Source: Jiangella sp. DSM 45060 (GTDB lineage: Bacteria > Actinomycetota > Actinomycetes > Jiangellales > Jiangellaceae). From it: 64,000 nucleotides of DNA. The translations under genes and the position numbers were made by a program. How positions within the stretch are numbered: the first letter of the stretch is position 1; each line of letters opens with the position of its first letter. Shown piece after piece: positions 19,342 through 27,853 of this stretch. Below the pieces are notes generated by a model that ran no database searches, was not told where the DNA came from, and worked only from the letters and a program-made list of their open reading frames with translations. The stretch spans positions 7,026,622-7,090,621 of the forward strand of contig NZ_LT629771.1 of assembly GCF_900105175.1 (NCBI RefSeq), in the 5' to 3' direction.

Positions 19342-21839
19342 GTGCACCACGTCACCTCGTCGTCGTCGGCAACGGCATGGTCGGGCAGCGGCTGGTCGAG
19401 GCGGTCCGGCAGCGTGACCCGCGGCGGCGGTGGCGCATCACCGTCCTCGGCGAGGAGCCGCGGCCCGCCTACGACCGCGTCGCGCTGACCTCGTACCTCA
19501 CCGGGACGACCGAGGAGGAGCTGCGGCTGGTCCCGGACGGCTGCTACGACGACGGCTGCGAGCTGCTGCTGGGCGAGGCGGTCGTCGAGATCGACCGGGC
19601 TGCCCGGCGGGTGCGCACGTCGGCCGGTCGGGAGGTCGGCTACGACGCGCTGGTGCTGGCCACCGGGTCGCGGCCGTTCGTGCCGCCGGTGCCGGGCGCG
19701 GACCTGGACGGCTGTTTCGTCTACCGGACCATCGACGACCTGGACGCGCTGCGATCCCGGGCCGCGTCGGTGTCGTCCGGCGTGGTCGTGGGCGGCGGCC
19801 TGCTCGGGCTGGAGGCGGCGAACGCGCTGCTCTCGCTCGGACTGTCGGCCGGCGTGGTGGAGTTCGCGCCGCGGCTGATGCCCGCGCAGGTCGACCGCGG
19901 CGGCGGCGAGGTGCTGCGGCGCCGGGTCGAGGCGCTCGGGCTGACCGCCCGGCTGGACACCGCGACCGAGCGGATCTCGGCCGTCGACGGCGGGCTGCGG
20001 CTGACCTTCGCCGACGGATCGTCGCTGGACACCGGGGTGGTGGTGTTCTCCGCCGGGATCCGGCCGCGGGACGAGCTGGCGCGTGCGGCCGGGCTCGCCG
20101 TCGGGGAGCGCGGCGGTGTGGTCGTCGACGAGGGCTGCCGGACGTCCGACCCGGCGATCTGGGCGGTCGGCGAGTGCGCGGTGGCCGGCGGCCGCGTCTA
20201 CGGGCTGGTCGCGCCCGGCTACGAGATGGCCGAGGTGGTGGCCGACCGGCTGCTCGGCGGCGACGCGGCGTTCGCCGAGGCCGACACGTCCACGAAGCTC
20301 AAGCTGCTCGGCGTCGACGTCGCCAGCTTCGGCGACGCGCACGCGGCGGCGCCGGACGCGCTCGAGGTGGTCTACGCGGACCCCGTCGGCGGCGTCTACA
20401 AGAAGCTGGTCGTCACCGACGACGCGTCGCGGCTGCTCGGCGGGGTGCTGGTCGGCGACGCGTCGGCGTACGCGGCGCTGCGGACGATGGTCGGGCAGCC
20501 GCTCGCCGACACCCCCGAGCAGCTGCTGCTGGCCGGGCCGTCCACGTCCGACCTCGGTGACGACGCACAGGTGTGCTCGTGCCAGAACGTCTCCGCCGGG
20601 GCCATCCGCGCCGCGATCCATGACGAGGGCTGCGCCGACGTGGGCGCGCTGAAGGCGTGCACCCGGGCCGGCACCGTCTGCGGTAGCTGTGTCCCGCTGC
20701 TGAAGACGCTGCTCACGCAGTCCGGCGTCGAGGCGAACCCGGCGCTGTGCGAGCACTTCGCCATGGGCCGCGCGGAACTGTTCGACCTGGTCAGGGTCAC
20801 TGGGCTCCGGACCTTCAGCGGGATCGTCGCCCGGCACGGGACCGGCCGCGGCTGCGACATCTGCAAGCCGGTGGTCGCGTCGATCCTGGCCAGCCTGGGC
20901 AGCGGCCACGTCCTGGACGGCGAGCAGGCGGCGCTGCAGGACACCAACGACCACTTCCTGGCCAACCTGCAGCGCAACGGCACCTACTCGGTCGTGCCGC
21001 GGGTGCCGGGCGGCGAGCTGACGCCGGAGGGGCTGATCGCGATCGGCGAGGTGGCCCGCGACTTCGGTCTCTACTCCAAGATCACCGGCGGACAGCGCAT
21101 CGACCTCCTCGGCGCGCGGGTGGAGCAGCTGCCGGCGATCTGGCGTCGGCTGGTCGACGCCGGGTTCGAGAGCGGGCACGCCTACGGCAAGGCGCTGCGG
21201 ACGGTGAAGTCGTGCGTCGGGTCGGCCTGGTGCCGGTACGGCGTGCAGGACTCCACGTCGCTGGCGATCATGCTGGAGCTGCGCTATCGCGGGCTGCGGG
21301 CGCCGCACAAGATCAAGGCCGGCGTCTCCGGGTGCGCCCGCGAGTGCGCCGAGGCGCGCAGCAAGGACGTCGGCATCATCGCGTCGGAGCACGGCTGGAA
21401 CCTCTACGTCGGCGGCAACGGCGGGTTCCGGCCGCGGCACGCCGAGCTGTTCGCGTCCGACCTCTCCTCCGAAGCGCTGGTCGCGCTGGTGGATCGGTTC
21501 CTCATGTTCTACGTGCGGACGGCCGACCGGCTGCAGCGCACCTCCGCCTGGATCGAGGCGCTCACCGACGAGCACGGCGACGGCCTGGCCTACCTGCGCC
21601 GCGTCCTCGTCGACGACTCGCTGGGGCTCGGCGCCGACCTGGACGCCGCGATGGAGGCGCACGTCGGCTCCTACACCGACGAGTGGGCCGCGGTCCTCGA
21701 CGACGAGGAGAAGCTCGGCCGGTTCGTGTCGTTCGTCAACGCCCCCGACGCTCCCGACCCGAGCATCCGGTTCGAGGTGGAGCGCGGGCAGATCCGTCCC
21801 GTCGTGGCGGGGCCGACCCTGGAGGTGGTGCGCCGATGA
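19338..21839 (+). CDS. nirB: Assimilatory nitrite reductase [NAD(P)H], large subunit
   Basis: This 833-residue enzyme reduces nitrite to ammonium with six electrons. It has FAD (VVVGNGMVGQRLVEAV) and NAD (VVVGGGLLGLEAANALL) folds, a BFD [2Fe-2S] domain (QVCSCQNVSAGAIR, GTVCGSCVPL), a ferredoxin-like half domain and the sulfite/nitrite reductase domain. Siroheme/[4Fe-4S] ligands are SCVGSAWCRYG and VSGCARECAEA. A second CDICKP motif lies before the sulfite reductase region. The length is normal for NirB. Siroheme would come from the hemD and cobA genes in the same operon. ATGA overlaps at both ends show tight coupling with the electron carrier and NirD. Confidence 0.96.
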   Translation: MSAPRHLVVVGNGMVGQRLVEAVRQRDPRRRWRITVLGEEPRPAYDRVALTSYLTGTTEEELRLVPDGCYDDGCELLLGEAVVEIDRAARRVRTSAGREVGYDALVLATGSRPFVPPVPGADLDGCFVYRTIDDLDALRSRAASVSSGVVVGGGLLGLEAANALLSLGLSAGVVEFAPRLMPAQVDRGGGEVLRRRVEALGLTARLDTATERISAVDGGLRLTFADGSSLDTGVVVFSAGIRPRDELARAAGLAVGERGGVVVDEGCRTSDPAIWAVGECAVAGGRVYGLVAPGYEMAEVVADRLLGGDAAFAEADTSTKLKLLGVDVASFGDAHAAAPDALEVVYADPVGGVYKKLVVTDDASRLLGGVLVGDASAYAALRTMVGQPLADTPEQLLLAGPSTSDLGDDAQVCSCQNVSAGAIRAAIHDEGCADVGALKACTRAGTVCGSCVPLLKTLLTQSGVEANPALCEHFAMGRAELFDLVRVTGLRTFSGIVARHGTGRGCDICKPVVASILASLGSGHVLDGEQAALQDTNDHFLANLQRNGTYSVVPRVPGGELTPEGLIAIGEVARDFGLYSKITGGQRIDLLGARVEQLPAIWRRLVDAGFESGHAYGKALRTVKSCVGSAWCRYGVQDSTSLAIMLELRYRGLRAPHKIKAGVSGCARECAEARSKDVGIIASEHGWNLYVGGNGGFRPRHAELFASDLSSEALVALVDRFLMFYVRTADRLQRTSAWIEALTDEHGDGLAYLRRVLVDDSLGLGADLDAAMEAHVGSYTDEWAAVLDDEEKLGRFVSFVNAPDAPDPSIRFEVERGQIRPVVAGPTLEVVRR

Positions 21840-22177
21840 CCGTTCTCGACGTCCGGCTGTGGACCGTCGTCTGCCGCCTCGACCGCCTGCTGCCCGAGCG
21901 CGGGGTGGCGGCGCTGGTCGGCGGCGTCCAGGTGGCGATCTTCCGCGGTGTCTCCGGCGATATCCACGCGGTGGGCAACCGCGACCCGTTCAGCGGCGCC
22001 CACGTGCTGTCGCGCGGCATCGTGGGGTCGCGCGGCGCCGTCCCGACCGTCGCCTCGCCCCTGCACAAGCAGGTGTTCTCGCTGCTCACCGGGGAATGCC
22101 TGGACGAGCCGGGGGTCGCGGTCCCGGTGTACGACGTGCGGGTGCGCGACGGCGACGTCGAGGTGGCGGTGCCGTGA
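21836..22177 (+). CDS. nirD: Nitrite reductase small subunit
   Basis: This 113-residue protein has a Rieske-like fold without the iron-binding Cys/His pairs, as is normal for NirD. Signatures are WTVVCRLDRLLPERGVAALVGGVQVAIFR, HAVGNRDPFSGAHVLSRGIVG and VASPLHKQVFSLLTGECLDEP. It supports assembly or activity of NirB. The ATG overlaps the nirB stop, and its own stop overlaps the hemD GTG. Confidence 0.95.
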   Translation: MTVLDVRLWTVVCRLDRLLPERGVAALVGGVQVAIFRGVSGDIHAVGNRDPFSGAHVLSRGIVGSRGAVPTVASPLHKQVFSLLTGECLDEPGVAVPVYDVRVRDGDVEVAVP

Positions 22178-23307
22178 CGGAGCACCTGCCGCTGGCGGGA
22201 TTCACCGTCGCGCTGACGGCCGCGCGCCGGCGGGAGGAACTGGGCGCGCTGCTGGAGCGGCGCGGCGCCCGGGTCGTGCAGGCGCCGGCGATCCGGATCG
22301 TGCCGCTGGACGACGACGCCGAGCTGCTCGCGGCGACCCGCCGGTGCGTCGACGAGCCGGTCGACATCGCCGTCGCCACCACCGGGATCGGGTTCCGCGG
22401 CTGGATGGAGGCGGCCGACGGGTGGGGACTGGGGGAACGGCTGCTGGACCGGCTCGGGTCGGCGACGCTGCTGGCCCGCGGCCCGAAGGCGCGCGGTGCG
22501 CTGCGGGCGGCCGGGCTGACCGACGACTGGGCGCCGCCGTCGGAATCGTCCGCCGAGGTGCTGGAGCACCTGCTCGCGCAGGACCTGACCGGCCGGCGCA
22601 TCGCGGTGCAGTTGCACGGCGAACCGCTGCCGGACGTCACCGACGCGCTGACCGCCGCCGGCGCCGTCGTCGTCGCGGTGCCGGTCTACCGCTGGGTGCC
22701 GCCGGACGACGTCGCGCCGCTGGGCCGGCTGGTCGAGGCGGTCGCGGCCCGGCAGGTCGACTGCGTCGTGTTCACCAGCGCGCCGGCGGTGGCCAGCCTG
22801 CTGTCGCTGGCGTCGTCCATGGGGCTCTCGTCCGCGGTGCTCGACGCGCTGCGGTCGTCGGTGCTGCCCGCGTGCGTTGGGCCGGTGACCGCGGCTCGGC
22901 TGGAGCGCCTGGGCATCGCGACGGTGCAGCCGGCCCGATCGCGGCTGGGCGCGCTGGTCCGCGAGATCGTGGCGTCGTTGCCGGCCCGCTGCCGCACGCT
23001 GCGCGCCGCCGGGCACGCCGTCCAGCTGCGCGGGCACGCCGTCGTCGTCGACGGGGAGGTGCGCGAGCTGCCGCCCGGGCCGATGGCCGTGCTGGCCGAG
23101 CTGGCCCGCCGTCCCGGCGTCGTCGTGTCGCGGGCCGAGCTGCTCGCCGTCCTGCCCGGCGGCGGCAGCGACGAGCACGCCGTCGAGATGGCGGTCACCC
23201 GGCTGCGCGGCGCCGTCGGGGCTCGCGTCGTCCAGACAGTGGTCAAACGCGGCTACCGGCTGGCGTACGAGCCCGAGGCGTCCGGCGCGGGGAAGTACGC
23301 GTCGTGA
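22174..23307 (+). CDS. hemD: Uroporphyrinogen-III synthase fused to a winged-helix DNA-binding domain
   Basis: This 377-residue protein has a HemD fold at about 1-260 (FTVALTAARRREELGALLERRGARVV, VAVPVYRWVPPDD, FTSAPAVASLLSLA) and an OmpR-type winged helix at about 275-368 (LPPGPMAVLAELARRPGVVVSRAELLAVL, HAVEMAVTRLRGAVG, VQTVVKRGYRLAY). HemD cyclises hydroxymethylbilane to uroporphyrinogen III, the siroheme precursor. The fusion is known in actinobacteria (mycobacterial Rv0260c type), and the DNA-binding part suggests an extra regulatory role, perhaps on this nitrate/siroheme operon. It starts with GTG in the nirD stop. A canonical HemD elsewhere would make this copy regulatory or nitrate-specific. 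Confidence 0.88.
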   Translation: MTEHLPLAGFTVALTAARRREELGALLERRGARVVQAPAIRIVPLDDDAELLAATRRCVDEPVDIAVATTGIGFRGWMEAADGWGLGERLLDRLGSATLLARGPKARGALRAAGLTDDWAPPSESSAEVLEHLLAQDLTGRRIAVQLHGEPLPDVTDALTAAGAVVVAVPVYRWVPPDDVAPLGRLVEAVAARQVDCVVFTSAPAVASLLSLASSMGLSSAVLDALRSSVLPACVGPVTAARLERLGIATVQPARSRLGALVREIVASLPARCRTLRAAGHAVQLRGHAVVVDGEVRELPPGPMAVLAELARRPGVVVSRAELLAVLPGGGSDEHAVEMAVTRLRGAVGARVVQTVVKRGYRLAYEPEASGAGKYAS

Positions 23308-24023
23308 CGGGGCACGTGGCGATCGTCGGCGGCGGACCGGGCGACCCGGGACTGCTCACCCTGCGCGGGTTCGACCTGCTGAAGCAGGCCGACGTCGTGC
23401 TGGTGGACCGGCTGGCGCCGCGGTCGCTGCTGGACGCGCTGCGCCCGGACGTCGAGGTCGTCGACGTCGGCAAGGAGCCGCACCGGCACCGGCGCGACCA
23501 GCGCGAGATCGAGGCGCTGATGATCGACCGCGCCCGCCGCGGGCTGCGCGTCGTCCGGCTCAAGGGCGGCGACCCCTTCGTCTTCGGCCGCGGCGGCGAG
23601 GAGGCGCTCGCCTGCGCCGCGGCCGGCGTGCCGTACGAGGTGGTGCCCGGGGTGAGCAGCGCCGTCGCCGTCCCCGGGCTGGCCGGCATCCCGGTGACGC
23701 AGCGCGGCGTGACGCAGGAGGTGACGATCGTCAGCGGGCACGCCCACCCCGATTCGCCGGAGTCGACCGTCGACTGGGATCGGCTGGCGGCCGGCACCGG
23801 CACGATCGTCGTGCTGATGGGCGTGACGCACCTCGCCGGTATCGCCGCCCGGCTCGTCGCCGGCGGGCGGCGGCCGGGCACGCCGGTCGCCGTCGTGATG
23901 GCCAGCGGCGCGCGGGTCGTCGTCGCGACCCTGGACACCGTCGGCTGCGCGGCCGAAGGGATCGAGCCGCCCGCTGTCGTCGTGGTCGGCGACGTGGTCG
24001 CGCTGCGCGACCTGCTGGCGTGA
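23304..24023 (+). CDS. cobA: Uroporphyrinogen-III C-methyltransferase
   Basis: This 239-residue SAM-dependent enzyme methylates uroporphyrinogen III at C2 and C7 to precorrin-2, the first step to siroheme (and B12). Motifs are VAIVGGGPGDPGLLTLRG, ADVVLVDRLAP, VRLKGGDPFVFGRGGEE (SAM site), PYEVVPGVSSAVAVPGLAGIPVTQRG and GTIVVLMGVTHL. It lacks the CysG dehydrogenase/chelatase half, so the oxidation of precorrin-2 needs another gene, not seen here. A chelatase candidate lies at 25498-26190. It is last in the overlapping operon, with a GTGA junction to hemD. Confidence 0.95.
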   Translation: MTGHVAIVGGGPGDPGLLTLRGFDLLKQADVVLVDRLAPRSLLDALRPDVEVVDVGKEPHRHRRDQREIEALMIDRARRGLRVVRLKGGDPFVFGRGGEEALACAAAGVPYEVVPGVSSAVAVPGLAGIPVTQRGVTQEVTIVSGHAHPDSPESTVDWDRLAAGTGTIVVLMGVTHLAGIAARLVAGGRRPGTPVAVVMASGARVVVATLDTVGCAAEGIEPPAVVVVGDVVALRDLLA

Positions 24024-24031
24024 GCGCGCGG

Positions 24032-25447
24032 TCAGCTGCGGGTGCCGCGGGCGCGGCGGGCGACCCGGCGCTGCCAGCGGTCCATCTCCGAGCGCAGCGG
24101 CGTGGCCAGGAACTCGCCCAGCGTGACGCCCGCGGCCAGCGCCAGCGCGATGCCGAACGCGGCGATCAGCTGCCCCGTCCCGCCGACGACGTCGTCGCCC
24201 TCGACCATGCGGAACATCGCGTTGTAGATCGCCAGGCCCGGCAGCAGCGGCGTGATACCGCACACCGAGATGACCAGGTTCGGCGTCTTCAGCGGCTCGC
24301 TCAGACCGCCGGCGATCAGGCCCACCACCAGCGCCGCGAGGAAGGACGAGCCGGCCGGGCCGATCTCCAGCACCTGACGGCCCAGCAGCAGCACCGCGGC
24401 CGCCACCATGCCGACACCGAGCACGACCGGGATCGTGCGCGCCCGCGTGTACGACGCGAGGCTCCAGGCGCCGGCGATGAGGCCGCCGCTGAGGATCTGG
24501 ATCGTGGTCGGGATGTTCAGCGTGCCCGGCTCGAGGATCGTCAGCGGGATGCCGGCCCGCTGGCCCAGATCGAGCATGACGCCGATGCCGACCACCAGCC
24601 CGATCGTGTGCAGCACCACCTCGTACGTCCGGGCCGCGGCCGTCAGCGGATAGCCGGCGATGGCGTCCTCGGCCGAGCCGACCAGCGACAGCCCGGCCAG
24701 CAGCACGACGATGCCGGACGCCACGATCAGCGACGGCGGCAGCAGCGTCGGCGACCAGCCGAAGCGGTCCGTCGCCCACAACGCCGCCAGCCCCACCACC
24801 GTCGCCAGCCCCGCGCCGATGACCTGCTGGAACAGGTACGGCAGGCCCCAGCGGCGCAGCGCGCGCAACGTCCGGTCGATGACGACCGTGGTGATCGCCG
24901 CGACCAGCGCCACCAGCCAGCCGCCGTTGAGCAGCAGCGCCACCCCCGAGGCCATCAGGCCCAGCGCCAGCGTCACGATCCAGCGCCGGTACGGGTGCGG
25001 CGCCGCCAGGACGTCGTCCAGCCGCCGCTGCGCGTCGTCGAGGGTGACCCCGCCGCGATGCACGTCGTCGACCAGGTCGAACAGCTCCGCCAACCGGCTG
25101 TAGTCGGAGTTGCGCAGGTTGATGACGCGGACCTTCGTGATGGGGTCGTCGTCGCGGTCGATGGAGGCGATGATCGAGATGAACGTGATGTCGACCTGCA
25201 ACCGCGTCACCCCGAACCCGGCCGCGAGCCGCAGCAGCGCCGCCGTCACGTCCGCCACCGGCGCGCCCGTCGCGATCATGGCGTCGCCGGTGCGCAGGAT
25301 GAGGTCCAGGACCTGACGTTCCTCGTCCGCCGTCAGCCGGCTCTGCAGGCCGCGGATCGCCAGCGGCTGCGTCGGCGGGCCCTGCGGGCGGACCACGCGG
25401 CGGGCACGCTGCCGGAACGGGCCCTGGGCGCTGGGGTCGGACGTCAT
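24032..25447 (-). CDS. Threonine/serine exporter, ThrE family (DUF1212 + DUF3815)
   Basis: This 471-residue protein has a soluble N-terminal part with the conserved VLDLILRTGDAMIATGAPVADVTAALLRLAAGFG and DITFISI motifs, then about ten hydrophobic helices (for example ALGLMASGVALLLNGGW and SFLAALVVGLIAGGLSEPLK). The arrangement matches ThrE-type exporters, in which both halves are fused. Its likely role is efflux of threonine, serine or related amino acids. It is convergent with cobA (8-bp gap) and divergent from the chelatase gene (50 bp). It has no obvious role in siroheme synthesis. Confidence 0.88.
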   Translation of the reverse strand: MTSDPSAQGPFRQRARRVVRPQGPPTQPLAIRGLQSRLTADEERQVLDLILRTGDAMIATGAPVADVTAALLRLAAGFGVTRLQVDITFISIIASIDRDDDPITKVRVINLRNSDYSRLAELFDLVDDVHRGGVTLDDAQRRLDDVLAAPHPYRRWIVTLALGLMASGVALLLNGGWLVALVAAITTVVIDRTLRALRRWGLPYLFQQVIGAGLATVVGLAALWATDRFGWSPTLLPPSLIVASGIVVLLAGLSLVGSAEDAIAGYPLTAAARTYEVVLHTIGLVVGIGVMLDLGQRAGIPLTILEPGTLNIPTTIQILSGGLIAGAWSLASYTRARTIPVVLGVGMVAAAVLLLGRQVLEIGPAGSSFLAALVVGLIAGGLSEPLKTPNLVISVCGITPLLPGLAIYNAMFRMVEGDDVVGGTGQLIAAFGIALALAAGVTLGEFLATPLRSEMDRWQRRVARRARGTRS

Positions 25448-25497
25448 GATCTGACGGTACGAACTCCGGCGAGCCGGCGTCGAGCGAGACTGGTGTC

Positions 25498-26190
25498 GTG
25501 ACCCTCATCGCCGTGGCGCACGGGACCCGCGCCCCCGAAGGACCCGTCGTGCTCGAGTCGCTGCTGTCCGGCGTGCGGACGTTGCTGCCGGGGGTGGACG
25601 TCCGGGTGGCGTACGTCGACGTGATCGAGCCGACGCTGTCGTCCGTGCTGGCGGGGGTTCCCGCCGGTGAGCGGCCGGTCGTGGTGCCGATGTTCCTCGC
25701 GTCGGGGTACCACGTGCGGGTCGACGTGCCCGAGGCCGTGACGGCGGACGGCGGACGGGCCTTGGTGACGCCGGCGCTCGGTCCAGACGCCGCCGTCGTC
25801 GCCGCCGTGGAGGCGCGGCTGCGTTCTGCTTCTGCCGACCTGCCGTCCGCCGTCGTGCTGGCCGCCGCGGGTTCGTCGGACGCCTCGGCCCTGGCCGAGG
25901 TCTCCGTCGCGGCCTCGCTGCTCTCGTCGGCGCTGTCCCGTCCGGTCGTGCCGGCCTTCGTGACGACCGCCTCGCCGTCCGTGCCCGACGCGGTCGCGTC
26001 GCTGCGCGCCGCCGGCCACGCCCGCGTCGGCGTCGCGTCGTACCTGCTCGCGCCCGGGCTCTTCCAGCAACGCCTCACCACCTCCGGCGCCGACGTCGTC
26101 GCCCCGCCGATCGGGCCGCACCCGCTGGTCGCCGCCCTCATCGCGGAGCGCTACCGGGCGGTCACGCCTCCCGCAGACCCGCCTCCGTGA
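25498..26190 (+). CDS. Sirohydrochlorin/cobaltochelatase-type ferrochelatase (CbiX/SirB family)
   Basis: This 230-residue protein has the family start TLIAVAHGTRAPEG with the metal-binding His (residue 8), the mid-motif VVVPMFLASGYHVRVDVPEAV with the second His, and a duplicated C-terminal half (VLAAAGSSDASALAEVSVAA, VGVASYLLAPGLFQQRL). It should insert Fe2+ into sirohydrochlorin to make siroheme for NirB (or Co2+ for B12). It starts with GTG 25498. Proximity to nirBD-hemD-cobA supports the siroheme role, although ThrE interrupts on the other strand. Its last 29 bp overlap the putative immunity gene tail to tail. Confidence 0.88.
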   Translation: MTLIAVAHGTRAPEGPVVLESLLSGVRTLLPGVDVRVAYVDVIEPTLSSVLAGVPAGERPVVVPMFLASGYHVRVDVPEAVTADGGRALVTPALGPDAAVVAAVEARLRSASADLPSAVVLAAAGSSDASALAEVSVAASLLSSALSRPVVPAFVTTASPSVPDAVASLRAAGHARVGVASYLLAPGLFQQRLTTSGADVVAPPIGPHPLVAALIAERYRAVTPPADPPP

Positions 26191-26671
26191 GCCGCCGCAG
26201 ATGCTCGGCGTACCCCTCCGGCTCCGGCCGCCGCACGGTCTCGCCGGAGACGGCGTCGTACACGCCCTGCGCGGTCAGCCCGCGCGCCGCCAGCCACGCC
26301 GCGGCCCCCTCGCTACTGCCCTCCTCGTCCTCGTCGACCGCGTGCAGCATGTAGTCGGTGAGCCGCTCCCGGCCCCACTGATCGGCCGGGACGGGGTACG
26401 GGTCGCCAGGCGGCGCCTCCGGCCCGAACGCGTCGAACCAGAGGTCGCGCAGCCATTCGTCCGTGCCCCACTGCGAGTCGTTCGGGCGTGGCGGCAACGA
26501 CGACTCGCGGATGTGAGTGGCCAGTTCGGCGCGGAAGTCGAGGACGCCCTGGTTGCTCTCGGCCAGCCAGGCCGGGACGCGCTCGCACGCCTCGATGTAC
26601 AGCCGGAGGTCGGTCTCGGCGCTGAACCAGCCGCCGAGGTAACCGCGGAAGTTCTGACTGCGTGGGATCAC
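26162..26671 (-). CDS. Putative immunity protein paired with the upstream toxin
   Basis: This 169-residue, acidic, soluble protein has no signal or TM segment. It begins VIPRSQNFRGYLGGWFSAET and continues with helix-rich sequence. The opening is faintly like the LGGYF-containing immunity proteins of contact-dependent inhibition systems, but that is an impression, not a search result. The GTG at 26671 overlaps the stop of the toxin-like gene (GTGA), so the two are translationally coupled, as toxin-immunity pairs often are. A longer frame reaching 26833 would lie entirely inside the upstream gene and is less likely. The function is inferred mainly from context. Confidence 0.5.
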   Translation of the reverse strand: MIPRSQNFRGYLGGWFSAETDLRLYIEACERVPAWLAESNQGVLDFRAELATHIRESSLPPRPNDSQWGTDEWLRDLWFDAFGPEAPPGDPYPVPADQWGRERLTDYMLHAVDEDEEGSSEGAAAWLAARGLTAQGVYDAVSGETVRRPEPEGYAEHLRRLTEAGLREA

Positions 26672-27816
26672 GTGAGGTCCTCGAGACGCTGGTTGTCGGG
26701 CGCAGGGCTGTCGCTGGGGTAGTAGGTCACCATGACCCAGCCGTCCTCCCGGTGTTTGAACACGAGCCGGACGCCCGGGTCGGCGCCGTCGGCGATCGGG
26801 TCGTACGGAATGGTACGCACGGGCGCCATGCACTCGTCGTCGTTCTTCATCGCGTCGCGGCGCATCCGTACCCAGTCGCGGGCGGCCTGCGGGGTACCGG
26901 TTCCCGCGCCGCGGTACGCCACCGCGTCGCCGGGTGCCAGCCCGCCTTGGCGTGCGGTGATGAAGAACGGCGCGATGCCGCCCGCTGAGTGATCCCGGAG
27001 AAACCCGTCGATACCGCCCTCGTGACGGCCGGCGACCGCCAGGAAAGCTTCGAGCGGCCGCACGAACGCCGCCTCGCTCGTGAACGCGCCGGCATCGACC
27101 ATGACCCGGTGCTGGGAGACGACCTTGCCGTCGGGGCGGATGCGCCAGGGGTCGGCGCCCGGGGTGGCGTGGTCGGGCGGGCGGGTCCAGCCGACGCGGA
27201 GTTCGAGCTCGCGGTCGCTGACCTGGGGGCCGTGGATCTCGACCGCATGGCAGGCCTCATGCGACAACCACGCCCGCACGACGGCCTGGTGGGGCGGGGA
27301 GACCGCCGCCACGATGCGGTCGCGGGCGTCGTCGATGGCGAGCTGCCGGGCGGCGGGCTGAGCGGCGGCGTCGGCCTTGGACGTGGCGCGGCCGCCGGAG
27401 AGGTCGCCGAGCACAGCGGCCACGTAGGAGCGGGCGAAACCGTCCGGAAACGCCTGCACGAACCCGGCGGCGCCCGGGACGGCGAGCGGGCCCGGGTCGA
27501 GCGGCGGCAGCGGCGGGAGTTGGTGGTGGTCGACGGCGAGGAGGTCGAGCAGGGCGTGGATCTCGGTGGCGATGGCGGTGCGGGTGTCAGTCGCCAGCGC
27601 GGCCAGGTCGGCGGGGAACGCGGCGGCCGGCCCCGCCGCGTCGTCGGCGGCGCGGCGGGCCAGCGGGTGCCGCGCGGCGCGGGCCGCCTCGGACGGGCGC
27701 AGCGCGGCCTTCGCGGCCCGGGCGGCGACGTCGTGCAGCTCGCGTTCGGCGTCGGCGCGGGCACGCAGCAACGACTCCACCGCCTGACGCAGCACGCTCT
27801 GGCCCGACCCGCTCAC
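26668..27816 (-). CDS. Putative polymorphic toxin with C-terminal RNase A-like (CdiA-CT type) domain
   Basis: This 382-residue protein has no signal peptide. Residues 1-180 are helical and Ala-rich. From about 183 the sequence follows the pattern of bacterial RNase A-like toxins: H190-AVEIH195 then SDRELELR (R207), GAFTSEAAF (243-251), GGIDGFL (267-273) and a final beta pair VRLVFKHREDGWVMVTYYP. T364 and Y366 fit the T-x-Y pair, and H195/R207 the His/Arg pair, reported as active-site residues in the Yersinia kristensenii CDI toxin (recalled, not checked). The string HEACH (186-190) also fits HExxH, so a zinc site is an alternative. The gene sits 37 bp after an S8 protease and overlaps a candidate immunity gene by 4 bp. 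Delivery could be by type VII secretion; no WXG or LXG motif is evident. Confidence 0.5.
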   Translation of the reverse strand: MSGSGQSVLRQAVESLLRARADAERELHDVAARAAKAALRPSEAARAARHPLARRAADDAAGPAAAFPADLAALATDTRTAIATEIHALLDLLAVDHHQLPPLPPLDPGPLAVPGAAGFVQAFPDGFARSYVAAVLGDLSGGRATSKADAAAQPAARQLAIDDARDRIVAAVSPPHQAVVRAWLSHEACHAVEIHGPQVSDRELELRVGWTRPPDHATPGADPWRIRPDGKVVSQHRVMVDAGAFTSEAAFVRPLEAFLAVAGRHEGGIDGFLRDHSAGGIAPFFITARQGGLAPGDAVAYRGAGTGTPQAARDWVRMRRDAMKNDDECMAPVRTIPYDPIADGADPGVRLVFKHREDGWVMVTYYPSDSPAPDNQRLEDLT

Positions 27817-27853
27817 ACCGTCGAAGGTCCCCGCCGCACGAACCCTGTGACAC

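Noticed and set aside
26840-27800. HEACH in the toxin-like protein suggests a zinc metalloprotease.
   Set aside because: No third ligand or protease-like context is clear, and the surrounding residues fit the RNase A-like toxin pattern better. Kept only as an alternative.
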